Source of the DNA: Planococcus citri
Taxonomy: Eukaryota > Arthropoda > Insecta > Hemiptera > Pseudococcidae
Length of the DNA: 64,000 nt
NCBI RefSeq assembly: GCF_950023065.1
Contig: NC_088681.1
Coordinates: forward strand, 37,048,836 to 37,112,835
Direction: 5' to 3'
Shown here: in pieces, positions 38,230-50,357 of the stretch
How positions within the stretch are numbered: the stretch's first letter is position 1
How the letters are laid out: each line of letters opens with the position of its first letter
The notes under the pieces: generated by a model
The model's input: the letters and a program-made list of their open reading frames with translations, nothing else
Databases searched by the model: none
What the model was told of the DNA's origin: nothing
Translations under genes and position numbers: made by a program

Positions 38230-39815
38230 AGCCTATTATTTGTTCTGAAATTTTTTTACCATTTGCAGAAATAATGAATCATGTTCAAAGAGGCGCGAGC
38301 ATGTACCTAGGTTAGTACTAAAGTTCCATTGCGTGAATTTCATAACAAAATTTTTAAAACACTTTGCTAATTTTTGAAGAGCTGATATTTCTCTTATCAA
38401 CATTTTTGTTTTCTGGTGTAAAAAACATATTGTTGTTTTGTATATTGTATGAGGTTGTGTGCAAGGTACCCTATTGTTTTCAAGGTGACCTGGGGATAGC
38501 CTTTTAATGTTATTAACTTGACTTGTTGATACTCGTAGTTAATGCATTTTTTTGTTGATTTTTAAAGTGAATTTTGAAAGCTTAAGATGATATTATGAAT
38601 AGTTTATGGAGGGATTAAAAACGATATTTTTTTGAGCGAATGTTTCAGAGTTTTAGAAGAGTACTTATAACTACTGTTTTCAGTTGGTAAATACGGAACA
38701 ATCAAAAATTTTTGCTCTGTATGGACCTCTCAAAACTGAATTTCATTGTATCCAGCTAATAAGGAATCTCCGATAAAAATATGATTTTCTACGCCAATAC
38801 AAAATCGGATATATTAACAGCTAAAAATTGATTTTTTCCTTTTTTTTTCTTTGGGATTGTCCCATGTTTTATTTGGAAAGTTGCAGTTCCATTAAATTTT
38901 ATAGACACACTTTGAATGCGAGTTTTTTGTACAGATCTTCAATTTGAAAAAAAATAGCAAAATATTAAAAAGAGTCTTTATTAGAATTCTTTACTAAGGT
39001 ATAAACAAAGAAAATTTTCATTGTTTGAAATTAGCTTGCTGATATAAAATTTTGTCCATGAATAGCTTTGGAGATGGCCAAGTCAAACATTAATTATACC
39101 TACACTTGATAATTTCATTTGGTAGGTAGTTAGGTACATAGTTGATTCAAATGAAAATTTTAAAAAATATTGTGTTCATTTGATGCCTTTATACCATTAG
39201 AAGTAGGTAAACTGTTGCTAAGGAAGATTTTAGGCTTACTTATACCTTTCATTAGTCACACCTGCATTTTGAAGCCTGCGAGTTGGGTTTTGAATTTAAT
39301 TTTCCTTTTGGCTCAGAATTTTTTACAAGTACCTATCTGGCAATTGGCAGACGTAACCTAGTCCTCTTCTATTTTCTGTTTTTAAAGGTTTAAATCCTTA
39401 ATCTTTTCTCTTTGCGACATATTTGTTCAATGCTGCTACGATTGAAAAATTTACTGGGAAGTATTACGTTCAATAACCCAACTCCATGCAATCTGCGCAA
39501 AAAAAATCGTAAAAACGTGCCAACGTTATGAGTATGGGCGGGTGGGTATCCATAAATATCCATAAACATAAAACATCACAAATTCCGAACATTCGAAGCA
39601 ATTAAAAAAAATTACTTATTCTGAAAACACGAATTTTATCATTTTAAAAATATTATTTTTACCATTATCTAAATTTCTTCCTGTGGTTTGTTTAGGTACC
39701 TGTCAAACATGAAACATGAGCTCAAAGTCAGCTTAAATGTCAAATTTACGCGTAGCTATGCATTTAGGTAGGTATTTGCATTTCTACTTGAGCGGAACTA
39801 ACATCTACACCCAGC
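38230..39815. other. Shared spacer between divergent genes E and F
   Basis: The start codons of E (minus) and F (plus) face away from each other across 1.59 kb. The spacer must hold both promoters. I see no clear TATA box at a convincing distance and no gene. Confidence 0.5.
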
Positions 39816-41133
39816 ATGAATTCCATCTACAAATTTTACGTACTTTTTGCATTTCTTATTTCCATTACGATACAGCATTCATCTCAAGACAGAAGTAGGT
39901 AATAATCTTCGATACAAAATTTTCAAATCTTCATTATTCTAAAAATAAATCAAAATTTAGATCGAGATTGGCCAGAAGATAGCGCTACACTATTTCCATA
40001 TCCCACACCTGTGCCCATTGTAATCGATTCTTCGAAAGTTAGACTCTTGAAGACTCCAACACCCTTGCAATTCAACATAAATCCGTTACAATTCTCATTT
40101 ACGACAAACTTTGGAAATACATGTAAGTCTAAGTACCTACCTACCTACTCTACCTACTTACTTCAATGTGAATCAAAATGTACTAACTTTGTTGAAAAAT
40201 TAATGTTGAAAAATTTACATCGTTTTACTGGGCAGTGGTTTCGCAAACAGCAGAGCCAGTCATAGGCGATTTGACTGGAGGCATTTTATACAAAGACATT
40301 TACAAATATTTCCAGTGTGAATTTTATTGGGATAATGACTTGAAACCTGACGCAGGTGATTTGATCGATGGACGAGGGTAAGAATAATTTCATCGCATTA
40401 AATAGTATTCTTATTGCTCGAATATCGACTCATTTAGAAGTGAAATTTAACAAAAAATTAAATCGACTTACCAATCTAGAACATCTTTTCAAGCGGTTGC
40501 TTCCTTCTGGAACACAAAGTATCATTCCAAAGAAGAAGCCATCAAAAAACGTGACGGAGTTGCCAGTATAGTAGTTCCAATTAATGTTCTGGTAAATAAA
40601 TCATTAAGCCTCAATTCAAAACTCTCACCTGAGTTTCCATGAATTCCGATTATTGCAAATCCTTTTGGTATGGCATACTTTTCAGCCTTTTTGTCCAAAT
40701 TTTTTATTCATTCCGTTCAAATTCAATCTTCAATTCGTTAAGAAAGCGGGATCTGTTACTTTGGTGGAAGAATTTTTAGAATATATCTGGTATTTCACAC
40801 CTTCCTTAACAAACAGTTACTATGCGTATCCAGGAGCCTATCCTGATCCTGATACTGGTAAAGTGTACTACAGTGCAACGGTATTAATTTTCAACAGAAC
40901 TCCTCGTCCATGCATTTCTTATCGGCAGGTAATAATACGCTTTCATGAAGCTATTTTCAAAGTCAGTTCTGCCTTTTAGCTCACAATTCATTATTTTGCT
41001 GTTTTAGTTTAAATCTACGTATGGAAGCTTGCTAAACAAACAAGGAAAACCATACTCGCATACTCAAAATATTACCAAAACGCATTCAAGACCTATAGTG
41101 CTTGCCAATGGAATCGTTATTAGATTAATTTAA
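39816..41133 (+). CDS. CA-like gene F: secreted alpha-carbonic-anhydrase-like pseudoenzyme, 6 exons
   Basis: Exons 39816-39894, 39961-40122, 40236-40377, 40480-40591, 40686-40928 and 41008-41133 join to 287 codons. The signal exon is MNSIYKFYVLFAFLISITIQ. Exon 2 reads PYPTPVPIVIDSSKV with FGNT at the NTG site, so the SPIN motif is eroded. Exon 3 has DLTGGILYKDIYKYF and DLIDGRG, exon 4 FQAVASFWNTKYHSKEEAI, exon 5 YYAYPGAYPDPDTGKVYYS, exon 6 a CA-like end, SRPIVLANGIVIRLI. The zinc positions are E and Y (CEFYWD) and V (QAVASF). Exon 4 is one codon longer than in the other copies. Exon 5 opens with PFCPNFLFIPF, parallel to gene G. Confidence 0.8.
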
Positions 41134-41717
41134 TTCTGTTGAATTTTCTATCAACACAGTCATGCTGCACATCTGCCTTTTTCGATTAAAATACAGTACC
41201 TAGATTAAAATACTTATGCGTTGAATTGATTCATATTTCATTTGTGTTAATTATCTACCTATTCATTAACATTTTAGATTCTAAATAAGTCCTTCACTTA
41301 TCTGTCAAATATACAAACCTACCTATTTTAATTTGGTTACATTTTTCATGGTTTATTTTAAGAACAGTTTGAATAATTTTGGTAAAAGTGAATTTTGAAG
41401 TTCAAGGGTTTGCATGTACATAAATGAAAATTCTATTAAAACCTGGAAAATTTCCACAGTATGTAGCGTACCTATTAAAAAAATTCCTATCTGGAATTGT
41501 TTCCGAAGCATAGATAAGTAGTAAGAAACTTATGACTGTCTGAAAAAGGAATATTGAAACTTCTTGGTTGTGCTTTGTGCTAGGTATCAGTCAGTGTCTT
41601 GATTACAGTCGTAAAAGTTCTAAATAGGTAACTTCAAACACACTTTTTTTCAATAGGTACATACATTGTGTTTAAAAACGCGTTGTCTCAGGAATTCCAA
41701 GTTCTTTTGCGATAGAA

Positions 41718-44356
41718 ATGAAATACTGTCTCATTATTTTTTCAATTTTCAACTCATACTTTATCATAGTTTCATCTAAAAAGATTGGTAAGTAAAGTAA
41801 GTAAGTAAGCAAGTAGGTAAGTTAGTACCTATTTATCTAAAATCTTGACCTTATGATTCAGTGCCGGTTTTAAGGGGGGGGATTTGGGTGATAATCCCCC
41901 CCAAGAGGCCAGTTTTTTTGGAAAAAATTTTGATGCTATGAAGTGGGAATTTTCCAAGCATTTTGGCGCTCTTGTTTCACTGAGATGGATGCTGATCACG
42001 TGATCACAAACCGCGATGTTCATTTTTTTTCATCTTTTTTGAGAAGAAGCCTTTTTTTTCTTCTCAAGCCCACATTATAGGTATATTCGTACACGATTTA
42101 CTTTGAATAATACTTTGCAGGAAAATTTCATTCATGGAGGTCCTTCCTTTTTAAAAATTAAAATAATTAAATAAATAAATGACATATTTATTCAGTGGCG
42201 TGGCCAGGGAGTGAAGGGGGCCATTGTCCTCCCTTGCGAACAAAAAATTGAAATAAAACATGCAAAAGTGAACGTTTTGTTTTGTTGTTCGGACCCATTT
42301 TTTCTAAAAATTTTCGCTCTCGCTTCGCTCGAGCAGTAATTTTACCTTCATTTTCATAATATAATCACCACACATCGCGATAGGTTTCCAGAAAATGACT
42401 CCTAATTTAGATTTTTCATGCCTAAAAATCTGGTTTTGCCTCCTCTTTGAGGAAATTCTGACTATGCCACTGTATTTATTTGATTCCTGCTCTCCGAGAA
42501 ACTTAATTTTACCCCCCCCCCAACCCAAAAAAATGAGATGGAAAAATTTTGGTTCTGACCCAATAATCCCCCTCCAAGGAAAAATCCTGGCACCGGTACT
42601 GTTATGATTGCTTCATGGGGTTGAAGGAGACAGTCAGCCCTCCTTTCAGTAGAAAATCAGCTGTAAAATATATTTTCAAAAAGGTTTAGGTAATTTAACT
42701 TTTGAATTGATAAATGTCACCACTTTTGATCTGAAAATCTAGTTTGCCCCCCCTCCCTCTTTGAGAAAACACTGCTAACTTTCTATTCACTGTACATATA
42801 ATATTTGTAGATTCAGTATGGCCAGTGGACGATTCCATTCCATTTCCATATCCAACGCCGGATCCCATAAATATAATTCCTTCTCGAGCAGAATATATCA
42901 GAACTCCGAAACCTTTAACAATTGAAGCCAATTTTGCACTTTTGTCATATGTCACCAATACAGGTTCTTCATGTAAAAGACCCTCCATGCATCTCCATAA
43001 TTTATACAAGTAGCTTAGTACCTACCTATTTCAATGCTTAGTATAATTTTTGATCTCATTGCAGTGATTGTGACGGCAAAAAGATCAATGTTATCAACCA
43101 TCGCAACGGGAGGTGTTCTGTATAATGACAGTTACATATTTTTCCAACGAGAATTTTTCTGGGATTCAAGTTTAAAGCACAGTTCTGGTGCTACAATCAA
43201 TGGATATGGGTGCAGTGAAAATTTATTCTGTCTGGTTTAGGCTAATTAGGTTCTTTTTCATTGAAATCATACTGAAATATGTACCTAAAATTTTTTTCAG
43301 GACACCCCTTCAAACTGTAATTTCTTTTTATAACCGTAAGTATGGTACTTTGGAAAATGCCAAGTCCAAACGTGATGGAATTTTTCAAGTGGTGGTTTTC
43401 ATACGTGTGGTAAGAGTTTCGATGTTTTAAAAATCGAAATGTAATAAAATCAAAGCAAGTATATTCCCTTCAAAGAAAACAGGCTTTAAAACATGTAGGA
43501 TCTGGCTTGATAGGTAGGTAGGTATAGGGACATAAATTTTGATACCTTGTCGCAATTGGGATTTTTCTTTTCGGAGCTAGCCACTAGATCTGGTTTTGAG
43601 GTCTAAAATGAAAAACAGTGTAAAAATTCAACCCAGTGACATTAAAAAAAAAATTATTTCGACACTCGGAATACCTACTGTTCTCAAAATTTGTGGGACA
43701 GTATTTTTTTCTTTGGTAATTCAGTAAATATTGATTTTGATCGAGGTTCAAACTTAGGACAATTGTGATAACTTTTCATCATACGAGAAGCTCATATTTT
43801 TTCAAGTTTTTCTTAAAATTGTCTTCTGTACCTTTCCCCCGCTTGAAACACACGTGTAAAATTTTGCCATTGTTCAAATACGTACTAACATTTCTTGCAA
43901 TGATCTAGGGACCGATTCCAAATCCTTTATTTTATCCATTCGAACTAGTGACACAAGCGGTGAAAAAGGCCAATTCAACTATCCTTATCCCTGAAATATT
44001 AACCTATGATTTTTACTTGCTGCCATCACTCAGACAAGATTACTACGCGTATCCAGGAGAATATTTCGACCATGAGTCGGGTAACACGTATTTCAGTTCT
44101 ACTGTCACATTATGGCGTAGATTTCCACCTCCTTTCATATCTTATGATCAAGTAACAAGACAATTTTACGCTAATTTCAAAATTACACCACAGGAATGAA
44201 CTCGGGCATGTTTAATTTGTCATGTTTCAGTTCAAAGCCACGTTCGGATCATTTTTGGATAAATCTGGGAAACCATACTCACATGTTGTATCAAGATACC
44301 CGAGAGGTTACAGACCACTGAAACACGTTATCCTCAGTGGAATAGCACTCGTATGA
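41718..44356 (+). CDS. CA-like gene G: secreted alpha-carbonic-anhydrase-like pseudoenzyme, 6 exons, long first intron
   Basis: Exons 41718-41787, 42811-42972, 43065-43209, 43301-43409, 43909-44151 and 44231-44356 join to 284 codons. The signal exon is MKYCLIIFSIFNSYFIIVSS. Exon 2 has PYPTPDPINIIPSRAEYIR and VTNTGS, exon 3 ATGGVLYNDSYIFF and TINGYG, exon 4 LQTVISFYNRKYGTLENA, exon 5 YYAYPGEYFDHESGNTYFS, exon 6 ends RPLKHVILSGIALV. The zinc positions are E and F (REFFWD) and V (QTVISF). Intron 1 is 1.02 kb and holds repeat debris. A poly(A) signal follows at 44489-44494. E, F and G share the FxW(D)xxLK segment in exon 3 and form one subgroup. Confidence 0.82.
41862..42605. mobile_element. TIR-bordered repeat debris in intron 1 of gene G
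   Basis: The left edge reads CAGTGCCGGTTTTAAGGGGG and the right edge, read on the minus strand, CAGTACCGGTGCCAGGATTT. A second CAGTGGCGTGGCCAGGGAG start lies at 42195. Such CAGTG(C/G)CG ends followed by G-rich sequence recall hAT-type non-autonomous elements, possibly nested. No transposase is present. Confidence 0.45.
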
Positions 44357-44488
44357 GTTGACTGCTGATACCTAAATTTTTGTATTTAATTTGTGCGAAA
44401 TATTTAGGTTCTTATGTAAGCTATTTACATGCATTTGACTAAGAAAATTAAGAAAAGATCGTAATGATGGAAAAATTTTTGTGCATCG

Positions 44489-44494
44489 AATAAA
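44489..44494 (+). terminator. Poly(A) signal AATAAA of gene G
   Basis: Canonical AATAAA 133 bp after the stop codon. Confidence 0.5.
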
Positions 44495-45208
44495 GAAATT
44501 TGGTATTATAGGGAAAGTATATCCATTTTCTCATGTCTATTCCACGAAATTCGCACTTTTTTGCCTAGGTACATGAGATGGTGTGACAAAGTTACTATTT
44601 ATGAATTTTTGTCCAAAATTATCAGTTTTTCAACTGAATGCTATTCATGAAGTAATTTTCAATATTGAACTCTTCTGGAGCATTATACTCCAGTCCAATC
44701 GACATCATTTTGATGTACCTATATCTATAGGTTGTATGTAGGAGTATCAATGCTAAGAAATCTTACAAATGAGTAGATGTAGGTACCTATTATTACCCAA
44801 CCACAGTCATACCTATGAAATAGACATCTTTTTGATTTCAAGGTAAGAGGTTAGTAACCTATTAAATTCACATGTCACCCGAAGTCATTATCGCCAACAA
44901 AGTAGGTATACGTGTACGCGGATTTTTATGCATAGGTACGGTTTTAAAAACTTGCAAAATTAAAACCAACTATGTATGTAGATAACTCGAAATGAAAATA
45001 ATAAAAATGAAAAAGAAAAAGAACATTTGACATTAAACTACGTAGGAATTTAAAGATATTGCACAACAATCAGCCCTTGAACGTCAGCAATTTAGCCAAA
45101 AATTATGTAAAAAAAGAAGAAAGGAAAATGGTAGAATTATTAATATTTTTAATGTGATACAAAGAACGCATGCATAGCCTTAACTACTTACATTTAAATC
45201 ATTACAAA
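44495..45208. other. Spacer between genes G and H
   Basis: AT-rich, without a recognisable gene or repeat; presumed promoter region of gene H. Confidence 0.5.
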
Positions 45209-46659
45209 ATGTATTTTTCAAACTTGATAAAATCGATCAGATTGCTAATTTTCGCCGTGGATTTTTCGTTGGTTCAGTTCAGATCTCTTTCAGGTAAATT
45301 AATGAGACACGAGTATATTTATTCATAGCTATAATGAATCCACAAAATTCACAACATTTCATTTCCAGCTGAAAAGTCTCAATTATTCCTTGGTAAGTAC
45401 CCGATTCCGTCCAACGTTGAATTTCCACTGGACATTAATACCAGCGAAGTAAAGCATATGACTTTGTCACCTCTAATTATCACATCTTTGATAGCTGAGC
45501 AATCCTTAGTAAAAAATACGGGGCATGCGAGTAAGAAAATCAGATGATTATCTTCGTGTACTTATATCTACATATTTTTAGAGGGAGAAAAATAAGCACA
45601 TCCTGGAAATTCATCAATTTTATTCAATTTCTATGAGTAAATTTTTCAGTTGAAGTTGTAAAAACAAAGAATAATTTTGCGGTAACGGTAACTGGAGGTC
45701 CACTTAAGAAAGACATCTATGAATTTCACTTGACGAGATTTTATTGGACTGGAAATACAAGTGGACCTGCAGCCACTTTAGTGGATGGTGCTAATGAGTA
45801 AAACTGTAAACGAATTTGTGATATTCCATACTTACCTACCTATTTCGAGATTTGAAATCATACCTACTGACATGAAACAGAATGTGACGTTTAATTCGTG
45901 AATTTTATAGAGTTCCAATAGAAGCTTTAGCTTTATGGTACAATTTAAAATATGGTTCATTCGAAAATTCAACTCAGTATAGAGATGGTGTGGCTGCACT
46001 TTCGTTTCCAGTCAAGATAGTGAGAATCTTACACCTACCTAATTCATGAATACCACGAAGCTCATCGCACCACTCACATAATTGAATAAAATGTCTATGA
46101 TTTTAGGTTAAGGGCTCGCTTATTCCCAGTACAACTGAAATATCATTTATTCCTTTTGCGAAAAAATTGAAACAAGTTCAAAAACCTGGCTCAGTCGTAC
46201 CGGTTTTGCTTCTCGAGCATTTTATCTGGTTTGATGGACAGGCGCTATTACTAAACACCCCTTATTTCTCGTATCCGGGCTCTTACACGGATCAAAAAAC
46301 TTCTAAAACGTATTATTGTACCATACACATCGTATTTCAACCACAAATTAATTATATTACGGAAGAACAAGTACCTACCTACCTAACAGGATTAATATTG
46401 ACCTGTTTTTAATGGTAACGTTTTGATACAAATTTTAAAATTTGTTGTGTTGAAATTTCAGTTCTATGAATATATCGTACCTCTCAAGAACTCTGAAGGA
46501 GGCCAACTAACCAACGCAGTTCAGAGTCATCCTCAAGGCGACACTCCTGTTATACAAGCTGAAGGACAAATACAAATTTTCATTCCCTTTGGTGGAGGAC
46601 TTACTGATGTATCTTTATTACACGAAGAAATAAAATCAATTTCTTTACCGAGTTTATAG
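45209..46659 (+). CDS. CA-like gene H: secreted alpha-carbonic-anhydrase-like pseudoenzyme, 6 exons
   Basis: Exons 45209-45293, 45369-45530, 45650-45797, 45911-46019, about 46113-46370 and 46462-46659 join to 319 codons. The signal exon contains RLLIFAVDFSLVQF. Exon 2 has LFLGKYPIPSNVEFPLDINT and VKNTGH, exon 3 VTGGPLKKDIYEFHLTRFYW and TSGPAATLVDGA, exon 4 VPIEALALWYNLKYGSFENS, exon 5 YFSYPGSYTDQKTSKTYYC, exon 6 a long tail rich in Gly and Ile (IQIFIPFGGGL). The first zinc position is R and the second Y; a His lies three residues earlier but is not in register. The third is L (EALALWY). The acceptor of exon 5 could be at 46107 instead of 46113, adding two codons. H is longer than I and J because its C-terminus continues past their stop. 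Confidence 0.8.
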
Positions 46660-46715
46660 ATTAGGCTACCTATATAATATCGAACTTTTAAACCACGTGT
46701 GTAGAAATGTTCACC

Positions 46716-46721
46716 AATAAA
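46716..46721 (+). terminator. Poly(A) signal AATAAA of gene H
   Basis: Canonical AATAAA 57 bp after the stop codon. Confidence 0.6.
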
Positions 46722-46794
46722 ACCATATTTGTTGATTATCAATTACTTAGTTATTGAATAGAATGCAAAGATGCCAGGATATGTAGATGTACTA

Positions 46795-48918
46795 GGGTGC
46801 ATCGAGAATAAAAAAAAAATAACGGAGGAATTTGACCAAATTTGATGAACCCATGTAAAAAAATACTACTACCTAGTACAAAAAATCACTAGTAGTGATT
46901 TCGTCATTTTTACCACTAGTAAATTCATTTTCAAAAAAATCATAGGTTTTTTGTTCTATGTAGCACTTACCCAACCTGTTTTGAAAAAAACATGGTATTT
47001 GAGATTCAGCGTCAACTTGGGCTATTGGAATCAAAATCCAAGATCATTTTTAGGATTCTTGTGTTCTACTGAGCGGTTGAAAATTTAAAAACTATACATG
47101 TTACCGTTAAAGTATTTACTCCAGGTAATGTATGAAATAACTAGTTATTTCATACATTAACGAAAAAGTGTGAAATCGGATTTTTTTCTACACTTTACCT
47201 AGTTATTTCACACATACACGAGGTGTGTTTAGTTAAAGTGTAAATTCAATGAATGAACTGCGATAAAGTAAGAAATGAATGTTAATTCAAAGCTAGAACA
47301 TACATATATGAGGGGTCATTCCACGTCAATTCGACCAAGAAGTGGTAAGGGGGGGATCGGCGATTTTTTTTTGAAATTTTTCCTGTGGAAAGACCTTCCA
47401 AAGGGATAACCAATGGGACAATGGCAGAAATCGCAGCCCTCTGGCCCTTTTTTAAAGGCTGCTAGGGGTTGTCAAAGTTTTCAGTGAACTTGAAATATCA
47501 TCCATTTCAGCAGTGGATTACTCGATAACCGCGATAAGTTACCTTGCCACTTTTTTTAAATTGAAAAATTAGTTTGAAAAGTTTCAAAACGTAATTTTCA
47601 TATCATTCCGGCTCTCAGAAAATCTGAAAAAAAATATTATGGACAACTTTTTATGTTGAACAGCATATTAAAAAAATGGGATGGTATTAATTATGTCGTA
47701 AAGTCGATTTAAATAAATTGAAAGTTTGAGAAAAAATGCGATTTTTGATTTAAAACACGAAAAAAAGTTTTGACTGGTGAAGATGACCCATTTGACCCCT
47801 ACTTTTACATATCCGTTGAAAAAGTTGAAAAAATAAACGTTGCCAATGTTAATAGGTAAAGGATGAACCAAAACTAAGGAGTCCAATAATTGGAAAAGAA
47901 AAAACTCTCTCCTTATTTTTAATGCTTTTTATTGCAAAGATCTTTTCAAAAAGTACAACTTTTCATCATCAGGCAAGAGCACCTCTTGCCTGATGATGAA
48001 TAAATAATTTTTTTTCAATTTTTGGAAGCTTTTTTTGTCACCAATGTTTTTTATCATGCTCAAAACTATATTTTTGTAATAAAATAATTTTTAACCGCTC
48101 ATTTCATGTTTTAACTGAACACACCTAGCTATTTCATGGAATAACTAGATTTTTCATACATTACCTAGGTGAACTGTGAACAATTTACTAGAATTAAATA
48201 CTTTTTCGTTAATGTATGAAATAACTAGGAAATAACTAGTTATTTCATACATTACCTGGAGTAAATACTTTAACGGTAACATACATACTTACCTATACTT
48301 ATTATTTAACATTGGTGTTTTGAAAATGTCTTCCTCTTCTTCGTAAATATTTCGCATTAATTAAGCCAAAACATCAGAAAATGTCATTTCGAAAACTAAA
48401 GAAATATTTTGGAACGGCGTGGTGCCAATTTTTTGATTATTGCCTATTTCAGAAAATCAAAGGAGGGAAAAATAGACAAAAAATCATCAAATTTTTTCGG
48501 GTTTTTAAACTATTTTTCCAGTTTTAGAAATAATATCTCTAAATGGTTCGGCATAATTATAGCGAAATATTCGAGAAGAAAAAAATTTCAAAACACCTAT
48601 TCCCCCCTCCCTCGAAAAAGTGATTTGCAAATTTTCAACCACTTAGTAGAACCCTAAAACTGCAGGTCTTGGCTTTTGAAGGCAGCAGTCCAAGACTGAC
48701 ACAGAATCTTAAATACCAGCTTTTGGAATAGGGTCACTTTTCCCAAAACAGGTTGTGTAAGGGTCAGAGAATAAAAAAGAAGATTTCACCCAAAAATGTT
48801 ACCCCTCTAGGAACACCTTTTGAGCTGAAATTGTCCATGAATGACTTACACTCAACTAAATTTGATCAAAACCCTCCGACATTTTTTATTTCGTGATCTA
48901 TCTCTAAAGTGCATACAT
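46795..48918. mobile_element. Outer inverted-repeat element with a nested TIR element
   Basis: The left arm (46795-47093) and right arm (about 48600-48918) are diverged reverse complements. Shared words include ACCCAACCTGTTTTG, TATTTGAGATTCAGCGTCA, TTCTACTGAGCGGTTGAAAAT and a GGAGGAATTTGACCAAATTTG-like start. A second element with its own terminal repeats (47096-48286) lies between them, so the structure is nested. No protein gene is visible. Confidence 0.6.
47096..48286. mobile_element. Inner TIR element, about 1.19 kb
   Basis: Both ends carry ATGTTACCGTTAAAGTATTT followed by ACTCCAGGTAATGTATGAAA in inverted orientation, continuing as copies of TAACTAGTTATTTCATACATTA and TTAACGAAAAAGT. The match extends for roughly 130 bp. 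Inside lies the word GGGGTCATTCCACGTCAATT (47312), which looks like a fragment of another dispersed repeat. There is no transposase frame. Confidence 0.8.
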
Positions 48919-50357
48919 ATACCTACCTTACTGAGCTGATATATTTCAAATCGAAGGAAACCAAGCTGGATCAAAACAACATACTCAAATCCCACTGTAG
49001 ATTAGATAATATACTTAACCCAAATTTCAAGTGGCACCGTTCATTCTCATTTTCAAATTGGTAAATTTTTGGAAATTTTAAAACTTTGAAAAAGCTGCTA
49101 CAGGTGCATGGCATTTACATTGAATTTTCAACTTCATGATCCATTGCTATAGTGCTTACTTTTTCATTTCAACTCGCCCAACTCAGGAATAATAATTACT
49201 TTTGAATCATTCTGTAGCCTCCAGCGAGCTATTAATTTTTTTCCAGGAATTTGAAATTGCTTGAGAAGGTGCAAAAATAATTTTTAGTATCTACAACTTG
49301 GACATTTCTTTGAATTAAAACATTGGGTAACCTCTAAGCTGTTCCTCCAGGAATTTTTATATAGCGACCTAAAACGGTCGAGAAAGCCTCAAATAAGCAC
49401 CAACCAAAATATTTACAAGGTCCAAAGTTCGTTTTTTAGATCTTCCAGAACGTTTTTTGGTCATTTCTTAATGAGGTGGTTGAAATCAGGTAATTATTAA
49501 CAAAACTTTTCTTATCCGCAAATTCTTTAAACGTCCTGTAAATATACCTTTCCTCCTACTTACCTACAAAATTTGAGCTGATACATATTTAACTCGTCCT
49601 TCCAACAATAATAATGAAATACCAGCCACCAGCCTACACCATTACTGAGCACGAAACTACCTAATTGAGCTATACATTACCACAATAAAACTAGGTACTG
49701 AACGTATCAGTTTTGTTGTTAGCTAATATCTTTGGTTGATAATTGAAGCAGTATCTGCATTTGAGAAATGATAAATCTAGGTACCAGGCTATACATTTTT
49801 GTCAAAGTTATCAATTTTTCAAATTTACGAAGTGTTCTACACGACTTCAAAATTCTGAGGTAGGTTCCTACCTACTTAACCAGGTACCTACTGTACTCAA
49901 AGATGAGGACGTTTGATTCGAGATGTTTTGATACAAGGGTATCCGAATTAAGACCTCTTCAGTGTAGGTAAATAGGTTTATCTACCAATACTATGCAACG
50001 GTTACAGTTGTATTAATTACTTATAGTAGATCATTATTCAACTTTTAATGTAGGTAGGTAAGAGGTTGGCCACCTCTGAAATTACGCAATTATGAGTTAT
50101 AATAAGTATATCGCCAACACTGCCATATTTTTTTTTTTTTGTTTTTCGTAACTTTTATATGTTTAGTTTTATGTGATAATTCAAAACAAAAAGCGAATTT
50201 AAAAAAATTACAACACAAAAAAGATATCTTATTACACAACCTAGTTAGCTCATGAAATATATCAGCAGCATTACAGTGAAAAAAAAACTCGAGCCATAGA
50301 TACTCATATTTTGTGTACTGCTGATGCAGGATCAAATTCATATTGTTTGTCACAAAA
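48919..50357. other. Spacer upstream of gene I
   Basis: No gene is supported. AT-rich sequence with several GGTACCTAC-type motifs; the last 100-200 bp are the presumed promoter of gene I. Confidence 0.5.

Noticed and set aside
45650..45797. His in YEFHLTRFYW of gene H (and J) as a zinc ligand
   Set aside because: Anchored on the Tyr and Trp of the motif it falls three residues before the first ligand position, so it is not equivalent.
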